Source of the DNA: Dietzia sp. ANT_WB102 | GTDB lineage: Bacteria > Actinomycetota > Actinomycetes > Mycobacteriales > Mycobacteriaceae | Direction: 5' to 3' | Length of the DNA stretch: 64,000 bases | Assembly (NCBI RefSeq): GCF_008369165.1 | Contig: NZ_VOBA01000001.1 | Coordinates: 1,853,630 to 1,917,629 of the forward strand | In this document: positions 43,238 to 52,207 of the stretch, piece after piece | Layout of the letters: the number at the start of each line of letters is the position of its first letter | Position numbering within the stretch: position 1 is the first letter of the stretch | Translations under genes and position numbers: made by a program | Notes under the pieces: generated by a model | Seen by the model: the letters and a program-made list of their open reading frames with translations, nothing else | What the model was told of the DNA's origin: nothing | Databases searched by the model: none

Positions 43238-44461
43238 ATGGATTTCGAGTATTCCCCGCGGACGGCGGAGCTCGCCGAGAAGCTTCAGGTGTTCATGGAT
43301 GAGCACGTGTACCCGGCAGAGGCGGTATACAACCGCCAGCTCGCCGAGAACAACAACCCGCACGAGCAGCCACAGGTGATGCGGGACCTCCAGCGCACCG
43401 CCCGCGAGCAGGGCCTGTGGAACCTCTTCATGGCCCATGGCGATCTCGGTGCGGGACTGACGAACCTCGAGTACGCGCCGCTGGCGGAGATCGTCGGCCG
43501 CTCGCTCATCGGCAACGAGGCGATCAACTGCTCCGCCCCGGACACCGGCAACATGGAGATCCTGGCGCTGTACGGCACCCCCGAGCAGAAGAAGCAGTGG
43601 CTCGAGCCGTTGTTGAACTGCGAGATCCGGTCGGCATTCGCCATGACCGAGCCGGCCGTCGCGAGCTCGGACGCCACCAACATCTCCACCAGCATCATCC
43701 GCGACGGCGACGAGTACGTCATCAACGGCCGTAAGTGGTACGCCTCCGGTGTGCTGGACCCGGACTGCAAGCTCATGATCGTGATGGGCAAGTCGGACAC
43801 GGAGGCGGCGACCTACCGGCAGCAGTCGATGATCCTCGTCCCGATGGACACCGAGGGCGTCACGGTCGTGCGCGACCTGCCGATGCTCGGGTACCACGAC
43901 CGTCTCGGTCACGGCGAGGTCGTCTTCGACAACGTCCGCGTCCCGGCCACCAACATGCTCGGTGAGGAGGGGGGTGGCTTCGCGATCGCCCAGGGCCGCC
44001 TCGGACCCGGCCGGATGCACTACGCCATGCGCGCGATCGGCATCGCCGAGCGGGCCCTGGAGATGATGTGCCAGCGCGCCACCGACCGCGTCGCCTTCGG
44101 CGAGCCCCTGGCCAAGCGTGGCGTCATCAGAGAGTGGATCGCCCGTAGCCGTATCGAGATCGACCAGATCCGGCTCGTCACCTTCAAGGCCGCGTGGCTC
44201 ATGGACACCCAGGGCAATGCCGCCGCGCGGTCCGAAGTGGCCGCGATCAAGATCAGTGCGATGGAGACCGCGCACCGGGTCGTCGACCGCGCGGTGCAGA
44301 CCTACGGCGCGGCGGGCGTGAGCGACGACAACGTCCTCGGGCGCTTCTTCGCGCTGACGCGCGCGCTGCAGATCGCGGACGGGCCGTCGGAGGTCCACCT
44401 GCGCACGATGGCTCGCCTGGAACTGAAGAAGTACACCGCCACGACGGAGGTCACGCGATGA
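43238..44461 (+). CDS. ACAD10/11-type acyl-CoA dehydrogenase (LvaC-like)
   Basis: 407 residues, ATG at 43238. Close in pattern to ACAD10/11: NMEILALYGTPEQKKQWLEP, AFAMTEPAVASSDATNISTS, YVINGRKWYASGVLDPDCKL, AIAQGRLGPGRMHYAMRAIG. These enzymes turn the 4-phospho-acyl-CoA made by the neighbouring kinase into a compound that enters beta-oxidation. A clear paralogue is at 58863 in the second block, also beside such a kinase. Family strong; substrate unknown. Confidence 0.88.
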   Translation: MDFEYSPRTAELAEKLQVFMDEHVYPAEAVYNRQLAENNNPHEQPQVMRDLQRTAREQGLWNLFMAHGDLGAGLTNLEYAPLAEIVGRSLIGNEAINCSAPDTGNMEILALYGTPEQKKQWLEPLLNCEIRSAFAMTEPAVASSDATNISTSIIRDGDEYVINGRKWYASGVLDPDCKLMIVMGKSDTEAATYRQQSMILVPMDTEGVTVVRDLPMLGYHDRLGHGEVVFDNVRVPATNMLGEEGGGFAIAQGRLGPGRMHYAMRAIGIAERALEMMCQRATDRVAFGEPLAKRGVIREWIARSRIEIDQIRLVTFKAAWLMDTQGNAAARSEVAAIKISAMETAHRVVDRAVQTYGAAGVSDDNVLGRFFALTRALQIADGPSEVHLRTMARLELKKYTATTEVTR

Positions 44462-45222
44462 GTACCCCGACCGGACTGCTCGACGGCAAGGTCGCCCTGG
44501 TCACGGGCGCCACGCGAGGGCTGGGAAAGGCCACGGCGCTGGCCCTGTCCGAGGCCGGCGCCACGGTGATCGTCTCCAGCCGCAAGGCCGACCAGTGCGA
44601 GGCCGTGGCCCGGGAGATCTCCGAGGCCACCGGGACCCCCGCGCACGCACTGGCGCTGCACGTGGGGGACTGGGACGCCATCGAGCCCGCCGTCGACACG
44701 ATCGTCGCCGAACACGGTTCGCTCGACATCGTGGTCAACAACGCGGGGATCGCGCCTCTCGCGCCCACCTCGCTCGACGTCAGCCAGAGATTGTTCGCCA
44801 AAACGATTGAGGTCAACCTCCAGGGCCCGTTCCGTCTCCTGGCGGTGGCCGGCGACCGGATGGTCAAGGCCGGCGGCGGCTCGATCATCAACATCTCCAG
44901 CATCGGTGCCGAGCGGCCCAGCCCGCAGGAGGCCACCTATGCGGCGGCGAAGAACGGACTCAACGCGCTCACCCGCGCCTTCGCCCAGGAGTACGCCCCG
45001 AGCGTCCGGGTCAACTGCATCATGCCCGGTGCGTTCGCCTCCGACATGGCGGCGGACTGGGACGAGGAGTTCCTCGGGCTTGTCACGGGGCGTCTGCCGG
45101 CCGGGCGTCTCGGTGATCCGCGTGAACTCGCCGGGATGGTCGTGCATCTCGCCTCCGACCAGGCCGGCTACACCACGGGCGCACTGATCCCCGTGGACGG
45201 CGGACGGACGGCGGTGTACTGA
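44458..45222 (+). CDS. Short-chain dehydrogenase/reductase (SDR)
   Basis: 254 residues, ATG overlapping the dehydrogenase stop. Cofactor motif VTGATRGLGKATAL, NNAG (IVVNNAGIAPL), catalytic Ser in INISSIG, and Tyr/Lys in ATYAAAKNG. Ends with GALIPVDGGRTAVY. Basic residues after the first strand (SSRKADQ) allow NADP. Probably oxidises or reduces a hydroxy/keto group of the pathway intermediate. One of three SDRs in this regulon. Confidence 0.88.
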   Translation: MSTPTGLLDGKVALVTGATRGLGKATALALSEAGATVIVSSRKADQCEAVAREISEATGTPAHALALHVGDWDAIEPAVDTIVAEHGSLDIVVNNAGIAPLAPTSLDVSQRLFAKTIEVNLQGPFRLLAVAGDRMVKAGGGSIINISSIGAERPSPQEATYAAAKNGLNALTRAFAQEYAPSVRVNCIMPGAFASDMAADWDEEFLGLVTGRLPAGRLGDPRELAGMVVHLASDQAGYTTGALIPVDGGRTAVY

Positions 45223-45986
45223 TGGCCACCCCAGCAGAACTGTTCGATCTCTCCGGACGAGTCGCCGTCGTCACCGGTGCGTCCTCCGGTCTGGGTGACG
45301 GATTCGCCCGCACCCTCGCCGCCGCCGGGGCCACCGTGGTGGCCGCGGCCCGCCGCGCCGACCGTCTTGAGGCGCTCGCCGCGGACCTGCCCGGGGTGGT
45401 CCCGGTGGAGTGCGACATCACGGTTCCGGCCGATCGGGAGCGGCTCGTCGGTGTCGCGGCCGAGATCAACGGTGGGGTTGACATCTTGGTGAACAACGCC
45501 GGACGACCCGGACCGCCGGACGCGCTGACGGAGAGCGCCGAGGAGTTCGACGACATCCTCCGGGTCAACCTCACCTCCGGCTTCCACCTGTCGGTGGCGG
45601 CGGTCAAGGCACGCCAGGATGATCTCGGGATGTCGATCATCAACGTCTCCTCGGTGGTCGGACTGGTCTCTACCGCGCCGATCGGGGGAGCCGGGTACGC
45701 GGCCAGCAAGTCCGCGGTGATCGGCGCGACCCGCGAACTCGCCGGACAGTGGGGGCGTCAGGGCATCCGGGTCAACGCGGTCGTGCCCGGATGGTTCGAT
45801 ACCGAGATGACCGACGGACTCTTCACGAACGACAAGTCGGCCGGCTGGGTGCGGCGGAACTCGATGCTCGGTCGCGGTGGTCGCGAGGGCGAAGTCGACG
45901 GCGCGGTGCTGTTCCTGGCCTCCGACGCGTCGAGCTACGTCACCGGACACGTGCTGACCGTGGACGGGGGATGGACCGCGCGATGA
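45222..45986 (+). CDS. Short-chain dehydrogenase/reductase (SDR)
   Basis: 254 residues, sharing one base with the previous stop. VTGASSGLGDGFARTLAA, LVNNAGRPG, Ser in IINVSSVVG and Tyr/Lys in AGYAASKSAV, with VLTVDGGWTAR at the end. Complete catalytic set. It is similar in layout to the SDR at 57971 of the second block (ASSGLG..FAR). Overlaps the zinc alcohol dehydrogenase gene by 4 bases. Confidence 0.88.
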   Translation: MATPAELFDLSGRVAVVTGASSGLGDGFARTLAAAGATVVAAARRADRLEALAADLPGVVPVECDITVPADRERLVGVAAEINGGVDILVNNAGRPGPPDALTESAEEFDDILRVNLTSGFHLSVAAVKARQDDLGMSIINVSSVVGLVSTAPIGGAGYAASKSAVIGATRELAGQWGRQGIRVNAVVPGWFDTEMTDGLFTNDKSAGWVRRNSMLGRGGREGEVDGAVLFLASDASSYVTGHVLTVDGGWTAR

Positions 45987-47050
45987 CCGCCACGGAGACC
46001 GCCGCCGAGCTGCCCCACGGGATGCGGGCACTCAGGCTCCACGAATGGGGTGTTGCGCCGTCGCTGGACCGCATCCCGGTGCCTCAGCCGGGGCCGGGCC
46101 AGGTTCTCCTGCGCGTCGACGCGGCAGGTCTCTGCCATTCCGACCTGCACATCATGGACGCCGACGCCGGGGTGCTGCCCTACACACTGCCGTTCAACCT
46201 CGGCCACGAGGTGATGGGCGCCGTCGTGGCCGTGGGCGACGACCGGGACCGTGAATGGATCGGGCGCTCGTGTGGGGTGCACGGTGTCTGGTCGTGCGGG
46301 GAGTGCCGGGCGTGCGCGGCCGGACGGGACAACTACTGCGTCGAACTCAACGGCCCGATCGGCTGCGGAACGGGTTACGACGATGGACTCGCGGACTTCA
46401 TCCTCGTGCCGTCCACCCGGCATCTCGTGGAACTGGATCCGGCGGCCGGTCCCGAGGTGGCGCCGATGACCGACGCCGGGCTCACCGCCTACCACGCCGT
46501 CGTGTCCCAGCCCGTCGACCTCCGTGGTGCCATCGTGGTGGTGGTCGGCATCGGCGGCCTCGGACATCTCGCACTGCAGGTCCTGACCCTGCGCTTGCCG
46601 TCGCTGGTCCTCGCCGTGGACCCGCGTGAGTCCGCCCGCGAGCTCGCCCTGCGACTGGGCGCCCATCATGCCGTGGCCTCGGTCGCGGAGGTGGACGCAC
46701 TCGCCGCCGAGCTGTCCGGCGGCTCCGGGGCCGATCTCGTGCTGGACTTCGTCGGCGCACCGGACACCATGGGCGGTGCACCGGGCCTCATGGCCGGAGG
46801 CGCCTGCCTCGTTGTGGTGGGCTCGGCCGGCGGGAGCCTGACCGTGACCAAGGGCGGCGCGCTGCCGCGCGGCTGGCGCGTGGAGGCCCCGTTCTGGGGC
46901 CCGCATCACCACCTGCAGGACGTACTCGATTTGGCAGTGGCCGGTGACCTGGCGGCGGTCGTGGAGCAGCGTCGTCTGGACGAGGTCCTCGAGGCTTATC
47001 AGGACCTGCGGGAAGGCCGGGCGGACGGACGCCTCGTCGTCGTCCCCTGA
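45983..47050 (+). CDS. Zinc-dependent alcohol dehydrogenase
   Basis: 355 residues. Catalytic zinc ligands in AAGLCHSDLHIMD and NLGHEVMG; structural zinc Cys set CGECRACAAGRDNYC; Rossmann motif VVGIGGLGHLALQVL. Oxidises an alcohol or reduces an aldehyde with NAD(P). With the P450s and the aldehyde dehydrogenase it could complete alcohol-aldehyde-acid conversion. Last gene of the overlapping chain; the ligase gene follows after 85 bases. Confidence 0.9.
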   Translation: MTATETAAELPHGMRALRLHEWGVAPSLDRIPVPQPGPGQVLLRVDAAGLCHSDLHIMDADAGVLPYTLPFNLGHEVMGAVVAVGDDRDREWIGRSCGVHGVWSCGECRACAAGRDNYCVELNGPIGCGTGYDDGLADFILVPSTRHLVELDPAAGPEVAPMTDAGLTAYHAVVSQPVDLRGAIVVVVGIGGLGHLALQVLTLRLPSLVLAVDPRESARELALRLGAHHAVASVAEVDALAAELSGGSGADLVLDFVGAPDTMGGAPGLMAGGACLVVVGSAGGSLTVTKGGALPRGWRVEAPFWGPHHHLQDVLDLAVAGDLAAVVEQRRLDEVLEAYQDLREGRADGRLVVVP

Positions 47051-47135
47051 CACGCGTCACCACCGACGCCGGACCCTCGGCGGCTCCGTCACACCCCACC
47101 CACATCCTTCACACACCATCGAGGAGAACGCGACC

Positions 47136-48638
47136 ATGAAGCAGCTGGCCCGGGACGTCACAGAGCGTGCCGCCCGAACCCCCGACGCCATCGCGGTCGT
47201 CGACGGAGACGGCGCGCACACGACCGCCGAGGTCTTGGACGCTGCGCGGGAGCTCGCGACCGTGCTCGAGTCGGCCACCGACGGCCCCGCCACCGTCCTC
47301 GTCCGCGCGGACAACTCCTGGCGCACCGTGGCGGCCGCTCTCGCCGTCGGGCTGTCTGGAGGTCTGCTCGCGGTGATGAGCGGGCACGCCACCCGGTCCG
47401 AATTCGACGTCGCGATGGAGGACCTCCGGCCCGACGCCGTCGTCGCCGACGGCCCGCTCTGCCAGGTGTGGAACCTTGCCGGGCACGGCTTCGCCCCGGC
47501 CGGCGCGGTCCTGTCCGGGTGGGAGGTGCACGGCCCGTCGGACGGGCGGTCGCGTGGCGTCGACCGCTGGAAGGGCGGGTCGGTGGCGGCGATGACCTCC
47601 GGCTCGACCGGGCGTCCAAAGTGCGTCATCCAGACTGAGGACGCCCTGCGGTACGCGGGGGAGGCGACCATCGACGCGGTGGGGCTGCAGCCGGGTGATG
47701 CGATCGGCGCGCTTGTGCCGCTCTCGTCCGCAGCGGCGATCTGCTTCGGGATGTACCTGCCCACCATGCTCGGCAGCCCGATGGTCGCCGACGCCAAGTG
47801 GAATCCGGAGAACGCCATCGCCGTCCTCCGTGACAACAAGGTCGCGTGGACGATGCTCGTTCCCACCATGGCTCTTCAGCTCACCCTCGTCGACGATGCC
47901 GACGGCGCCCTGTCCGCGATGAAGGCCATGACGGTCGGTGGCGGACCCATGAACCAGAACTCGTTGCGCTCCGCGGAGCTCACACTCGGCACCACGTTCC
48001 TGCGGGTGTTCGGGATGTCCGAGGCGCTGGGACACACGACGCCGTCGCCGGAGGACGACGTCGAGGTGCGGCTCGGCCGCGACGGCCGTCCCTTCCCCGG
48101 GACGGTGTCCCGGGTCGTGGACGAGAACGGCGGGGAGCTCGGGGTGGGCCAGGTCGGATCGTTGCAGGTCAAGGGGCCGTCGGTGTTCCTGGGTTATGCG
48201 CGCGGAGGTGAGCCCGTGGCCCCCGACGTGACCGAGGACGGGTTCCTGGCCACCGGGGACCGGGCCGTGCTCTTCGACGACGGCTGCGTGAGCATCCGGG
48301 GCCGTGAGAAGGACCTCATCATCCGCGGTGGGCGGAACATCGACATCAACGAGGTGGAGGCCGCGGTGGCCGGCATCCAGGGCATCCACCAGGTGTGCGT
48401 GGTCCCCGTCCCGGATCCAGTACTGGGGGAGCGGGCGGCCGCACTGGTGGTCGCGGACGGTGAGGCCCCGACTCTGGAGGACATCCGTCGGGAGCTCGAG
48501 GCCGCGGACTTCCCCAAGTTCAAGTGGCCGGAGTTCGTGATCGCCGTCGACGCACTTCCCCAGTCCCGGGTCGGCAAGCTCGACCGGTCCGGCGCCGCGG
48601 AACTCGCTGCGACGCTCGCCAGCGACACCGCGACCTAG
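47136..48638 (+). CDS. Acyl-CoA ligase (AMP-forming)
   Basis: 500 residues, ATG after GAGGAG. ANL superfamily: AMTSGSTGRPKCVIQTEDAL (ATP loop), FLRVFGMSEALGHTTPS, LATGDRAVLFDDG (hinge Asp region), IRGREKDLIIRGGRNIDINE and the final catalytic Lys in PQSRVGKLDRSG. It should activate a carboxylic acid as CoA thioester, the entry to the beta-oxidation-like genes upstream. Substrate cannot be told from sequence. Confidence 0.88.
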   Translation: MKQLARDVTERAARTPDAIAVVDGDGAHTTAEVLDAARELATVLESATDGPATVLVRADNSWRTVAAALAVGLSGGLLAVMSGHATRSEFDVAMEDLRPDAVVADGPLCQVWNLAGHGFAPAGAVLSGWEVHGPSDGRSRGVDRWKGGSVAAMTSGSTGRPKCVIQTEDALRYAGEATIDAVGLQPGDAIGALVPLSSAAAICFGMYLPTMLGSPMVADAKWNPENAIAVLRDNKVAWTMLVPTMALQLTLVDDADGALSAMKAMTVGGGPMNQNSLRSAELTLGTTFLRVFGMSEALGHTTPSPEDDVEVRLGRDGRPFPGTVSRVVDENGGELGVGQVGSLQVKGPSVFLGYARGGEPVAPDVTEDGFLATGDRAVLFDDGCVSIRGREKDLIIRGGRNIDINEVEAAVAGIQGIHQVCVVPVPDPVLGERAAALVVADGEAPTLEDIRRELEAADFPKFKWPEFVIAVDALPQSRVGKLDRSGAAELAATLASDTAT

Positions 48639-48641
48639 CGG

Positions 48642-48684
48642 TTGCGGCGGGTGACTTCAGCCAAGACAATATGAGTTGAACTCA
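48642..48684 (+). promoter_or_regulatory. Promoter and 13-bp operator, site g (TetR self-control)
   Basis: TTGCGG (48642-48647), 17 bases, GACAAT (48665-48670), then TGAGTTGAACTCA (48672-48684), a 13-bp palindrome broken only at its centre base. It lies in front of the TetR gene, as expected for an autoregulated repressor. Confidence 0.75.
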
Positions 48685-48733
48685 CTTTCGCTTAATCTTG
48701 ATCGATAATCACCGAGCACGGGGGTACTACGTG

Positions 48734-49348
48734 ATGACGGCCAGCACCAAGACCGAGGGACCGCGATCCAAGCGCAAGGTCATCCTCGACGCCGCCGTGG
48801 CGAACTTCGGCAGTGTCGGTTACGAACACACGAAGTGGGCGACCGTCGCGAAAGAGGTGGGGATCGGTCAGACCGCGCTCTACCACTACTTCGAGTCCAA
48901 GGCGCACTGTCTGCTGACCATCATGACCGCCGAGCTCACCCGATATCACGAGAGGTTTGAGGCCGCGATCGACGGCGCCTCCGACGTCGAGTCCGAGCTC
49001 AGGGCAGTGATCTCGAGCGCCTACGACATCACCGAGAGCGAGGCGCTCCAGGCGCGCATCCTCCTGCATCACATCGACATGCTCGCGACGCCACGGTCAT
49101 CGGCGCGCGAGGAGGAGGAGCGGGTCCGCGCGCGCGAGATGGTGCGAGTGGTCGAAAAGGCCTGGTCCGATCTGCTCGGGCGCGGGATGGACTCCGGGGA
49201 GTTCCCGCGGCGGGACGAGAAGGAACTCGGTCGGTTCGTGCTGGGCCTCATCAACTCGGTGTGGAACTGGTACCGGCCTGCCGGTGGCCGCAGTCTGTCC
49301 GAAATCGCGGAGTCGGTCACCGACGCCTGCGTGAGGCTGGTGCACTGA
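48734..49348 (+). CDS. TetR-family regulator, candidate regulon repressor
   Basis: 204 residues from the ATG at 48734 (a GTG one codon earlier and a TTG further up are possible). The DNA-binding domain is KRKVILDAAVANFGSVGYEH, TKWATVAKEVGIGQTALYHY, FESKAHCLL. The ligand domain ends in GLINSVWNWYRPAGGRSLSE, similar in style to KstR2-like regulators that bind CoA thioesters. Operator g overlaps its promoter and nine variants of this site lie before other genes of the region, so this is the likeliest repressor. Other regulators elsewhere in the genome cannot be excluded. Confidence 0.85.
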   Translation: MTASTKTEGPRSKRKVILDAAVANFGSVGYEHTKWATVAKEVGIGQTALYHYFESKAHCLLTIMTAELTRYHERFEAAIDGASDVESELRAVISSAYDITESEALQARILLHHIDMLATPRSSAREEEERVRAREMVRVVEKAWSDLLGRGMDSGEFPRRDEKELGRFVLGLINSVWNWYRPAGGRSLSEIAESVTDACVRLVH

Positions 49349-49399
49349 CCGCGTTCCTCCCTGGCGGGGACGCCCGGGTGCTACCTTGGCCACAGTAGT

Positions 49400-49412
49400 T
49401 GAAGTGAATTCA
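49400..49412. promoter_or_regulatory. 13-bp operator, site h
   Basis: TGAAGTGAATTCA, flanked to TTGAA-N5-TTCAA, 16 bases before the EthD-like gene at 49428. Promoter hexamers are not clear. Confidence 0.65.
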
Positions 49413-49427
49413 AGTGTGGAGGCATTC

Positions 49428-49754
49428 ATGTACAACCTGATCGTCATGGCGGCCAAGCCGAGCGAGTGGACCCACGAGCAGTTCATCGAGTGGTGGCGGG
49501 GCGAGCACGCCGACGTCACCTACCCGTTGCCCGGCCTGCGCCGCTGGTCCCACACCGCCGTCAAGGAGAGCGGGGGGAACAAGCACTCCCTCGGTTGGGA
49601 CGGGGTGTCGGTCCTCAGCTTCGACTCGAAGGAGGACTATGACGCGATGCTCGAGAGCCCGGAGTGGGCCAAGGCCGCCGAGCACGTCGGCTCCATGGGG
49701 GGCCGCGCCATCATGGTGATGGGTGACGAGCAGGTCATGGTCTCGCAGTCGTGA
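49428..49754 (+). CDS. EthD-like small protein (second)
   Basis: 108 residues, ATG at 49428 after GTGGAGG. YNLIVMAAKPSEWTHEQFIE, WWRGEHADVTYPLPGLRRWS shows the EthD pattern (W..EH......PGL). Dimeric ferredoxin-like barrel, unknown catalytic role. Coupled to the MBL-fold gene (GTGA). Paralogue of the protein at 27676, under the same operator type. Confidence 0.78.
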   Translation: MYNLIVMAAKPSEWTHEQFIEWWRGEHADVTYPLPGLRRWSHTAVKESGGNKHSLGWDGVSVLSFDSKEDYDAMLESPEWAKAAEHVGSMGGRAIMVMGDEQVMVSQS

Positions 49755-50782
49755 CCACCCAGGGGGTGGACTGGGCCGAGATCGGGACCTATCAGGTGGC
49801 CGACTCGGTGCACCGTATCCCCCTGCCGATGCCGCAGGACGGCCTGCGTGCGATCAATGTCTACGTGGTCCGCGGGGTCGGCGGGGTGTCCCTCATCGAC
49901 GCCGGCTGGAACGTCCCCGGCAACCTGGAGATCCTCCGGGACGGTCTGGCGTCGATCGGTCTGGCCCTCGAGGACATCGACGACATCCATGTCACGCACA
50001 TCCACCGTGACCACTACACGATGGGCCCCGAACTGCGTCGGCGGGTCGGTGCGCGGGTGCACCTGGGTCGGATGGAGGAACCGGGGCTCACCGCGCTCCG
50101 TAACCTCGCGAACACGGTGCCGGCTGATTCGTTAGAGCAACTCGGTCGCGCCGGGGCGCCCGGCGTCGCCGAGGCCGCGCGGATGCAGGCGCACACCGAG
50201 GAGTGGTTCGAGTCCGATTGGGAGCTGCCGGACGAGTGGACCGACCAGGGTCCGGTGTCTGTGGCGGGCCGGGACATGCGGGCCACGGTGACGTCCGGCC
50301 ACACCAAGGGTCATCTGGTCTTCGACGACCCCCGCCTCGGTGTGACCTTCACCGGCGACCACGTGTTGCCCAGAATCTCGCCGTCGATCGGGTTCGAGCT
50401 GGGGGGCTGGGACAACCCCCTCGGCGACTATCTGGCCTCGTTGGAGGGGATGCTTCGCCGTCCTGATGCGGTGATGCTGCCGGCACACGGCGCCGTCGGT
50501 GGGAGTGTCCACGGACGGGTCCGGGAGCTCCTCGAGCACCACGATGCGCGGCTCGACGCGACCCGGCGGGTCCTGCTCGGGTCTCCCGGCGCCACCGGAC
50601 ACGAGGTGGCGGGCTCGCTGCCCTGGACCCGCCGGGAGCGGACGTTCGACGAACTGGACGACTTCAACCAGATGATCGCGGTCTGTGAGACGATGGCCCA
50701 CCTCGATGTCCTGGTCCACCGGGGCGTGGCCGTCGTGGATCACGTCGACGGCGACGGGGTGCAGCGCTTCATCGCCGCCTGA
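49751..50782 (+). CDS. MBL-fold metallohydrolase
   Basis: 343 residues; GTG overlaps the previous stop. Metal motif HxHxDH in VTHIHRDHYTMG (about residue 79), further ligands in TSGHTKGHLVF, FTGDHVLPR and LPAHGAV. Arrangement like glyoxalase II-type hydrolases, with a C-terminal helical extension of about 90 residues. In a CoA-based pathway it might hydrolyse a thioester, lactone or ester; this is inferred from family breadth. Convergent with the SDR at 50877. Confidence 0.88.
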   Translation: MTTQGVDWAEIGTYQVADSVHRIPLPMPQDGLRAINVYVVRGVGGVSLIDAGWNVPGNLEILRDGLASIGLALEDIDDIHVTHIHRDHYTMGPELRRRVGARVHLGRMEEPGLTALRNLANTVPADSLEQLGRAGAPGVAEAARMQAHTEEWFESDWELPDEWTDQGPVSVAGRDMRATVTSGHTKGHLVFDDPRLGVTFTGDHVLPRISPSIGFELGGWDNPLGDYLASLEGMLRRPDAVMLPAHGAVGGSVHGRVRELLEHHDARLDATRRVLLGSPGATGHEVAGSLPWTRRERTFDELDDFNQMIAVCETMAHLDVLVHRGVAVVDHVDGDGVQRFIAA

Positions 50783-50812
50783 CAACGTGCGGGCTCGTCA
50801 CGAGGCCGCCGA

Positions 50813-50857
50813 GCGGGTCAGCGGCCCGCGGGATCGTCCCGCGGGCCACTGACCCGT
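50813..50857. terminator. Hairpin between convergent genes
   Basis: About 21-bp stem (50813-50833 with 50837-50857), with two pairs that are G-U on one strand, around a TCG loop. It contains GGCCCGCGGGA and its complement. No T-run, but the stability and convergent position support termination in both directions. Confidence 0.6.
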
Positions 50858-50876
50858 TCGCCGTCGGTCGCCCGCG

Positions 50877-51626
50877 TCAGCGGGCGGTCCAGCCGCCGTC
50901 CGCGTAGACCTCCGCACCGGTCATGAACCCGGCGTCGTCGCTGGCGAGGAACGCGACACTGCCGGCGATCTCGGCGGGTGTCCCGAGGCGGCCCATGGGG
51001 GTGTTGGCCACCATCCCGCGGTGACGCTCGGAGCCCTCGTAACGCTCCAGGAGCTGGGGGGTCTCGATGAAGCCCGGATGTAGCGAGTTCACCCGGACGC
51101 CCCTGCCCGCCCAGTGGATCGCGGCGTTCTTCGTCATGGTCCGGACCGCGCCCTTGGCCGCGTGGTAGGCGAAGCTGTTGCCGAAGCCGCCGACGCTGCC
51201 GAGAATCGAGCAGACGTTAACGATCGCCCCGCCCCCGGTGCGCTCGATCGCGCCTCCGGCGTGCTTCATGCCGAGCCATGCGCCGGTCTGGTCGACGTCG
51301 ATCACCCGTTGCCAGTGCTCGGGAGTCTCCTCTTCGACTGACTTGAGGCTGCCGATCGCGGCGTTGTTGCCCAGGACGTCGATGCGGCCGTGCGCCTCGA
51401 GCGTGCGGTCGACGGCGTCCTCCCAGTCGCCCTCCGACGAGACGTCGAGCGACAGTGCGAGGTGCGGGCCGGAGGGGAGTGAGGCGACCAGGTCGTCCAC
51501 GGGGCAGCCGGCGAGGTCGGCGGCGACGATCACGGCCCCCTCGTCGGCGAGGCGGCGGCAGATCTCCGAACCGATTCCTCCGGTGGCACCGGTGATCAGG
51601 ATGATCCGATCGGTGAAGCGTTCCAT
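50877..51626 (-). CDS. Short-chain dehydrogenase/reductase (SDR)
   Basis: 249 residues. ITGATGGIGSEICRRLADEG, with Asp after the second strand (VAADLAG) favouring NAD, LGNNAAIGSL, Ser in VNVCSILGSV and Tyr/Lys in FAYHAAKGAV, ending GAEVYADGGWTAR. Complete catalytic set. Preceded by operator i, so it belongs to the same regulon although on the opposite strand. Confidence 0.88.
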   Translation of the reverse strand: MERFTDRIILITGATGGIGSEICRRLADEGAVIVAADLAGCPVDDLVASLPSGPHLALSLDVSSEGDWEDAVDRTLEAHGRIDVLGNNAAIGSLKSVEEETPEHWQRVIDVDQTGAWLGMKHAGGAIERTGGGAIVNVCSILGSVGGFGNSFAYHAAKGAVRTMTKNAAIHWAGRGVRVNSLHPGFIETPQLLERYEGSERHRGMVANTPMGRLGTPAEIAGSVAFLASDDAGFMTGAEVYADGGWTAR

Positions 51627-51681
51627 GTGTTGCCCTCTCGAGGTGATGGGGGCAGGAGCGTTCGCCGCGAAAGCGACAAAA

Positions 51682-51699
51682 CAAACTCAGTTCAGTATA
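51682..51699 (-). promoter_or_regulatory. -10 element and 13-bp operator, site i
   Basis: On the minus strand TATACT (51694-51699) runs directly into the operator TGAACTGAGTTTG (51682-51694). It lies between the MaoC stop and the SDR start, giving the SDR its own controlled promoter. Confidence 0.65.
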
Positions 51700-51716
51700 G
51701 GCGTGTGGGTCGGCAA

Positions 51717-52178
51717 TCAGGCGGGGAACGCCACCATCAGGGCGTCGGCGACGCACGCCGGGGTGTCGCTGCCCTCGATGTCGATCGTGTACCGGACGCA
51801 TCCCAGGACGCCGCCGCCCGAGGTCCCGCGCGTCCACTTCACGCGGCCCCGGGCACGGATGCGGTCTCCGGGGCGGACGAACGCGGGGAACCGGACCTTG
51901 TCCAACCCGTAGTTAATCGCGCGGCCCGAGGAATCGAAGGTGAACAGTTCGGAGCTGAGCCGGGGGATGAGCGCCAGCGTGAGGTAACCGTGGGCGACGG
52001 TCGAACCGATTTCAGAGCCCGCGGCGCGCTCGGCGTCGACGTGGATCCACTGGTGGTCCTCGGTGGTGTCCGCGAAGTCGTCGATCCGGCCCTGGGTCAT
52101 GGTGAACCAGTCGCCGGCGCCGAGGTCGGTACCGGCGGAGTCCTTGAACTCCGCCACGGTTCGGAAGGTCACGGGCAT
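51717..52178 (-). CDS. MaoC-family (R)-enoyl-CoA hydratase
   Basis: 153 residues. Hot-dog fold with the hydratase motif IDDFADTTEDHQWIHVDAER (Asp and His catalytic) and GSTVAHGYLTLALIPRL. Adds water to a 2-enoyl-CoA to give the (R)-3-hydroxy product. The order MaoC then SDR on one strand suits consecutive hydration and oxidation. Operator j lies in the divergent gap upstream. Confidence 0.92.
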   Translation of the reverse strand: MPVTFRTVAEFKDSAGTDLGAGDWFTMTQGRIDDFADTTEDHQWIHVDAERAAGSEIGSTVAHGYLTLALIPRLSSELFTFDSSGRAINYGLDKVRFPAFVRPGDRIRARGRVKWTRGTSGGGVLGCVRYTIDIEGSDTPACVADALMVAFPA

Positions 52179-52207
52179 GGGGCTCTCCTGTCGTCAGGCT
52201 GCGTGAC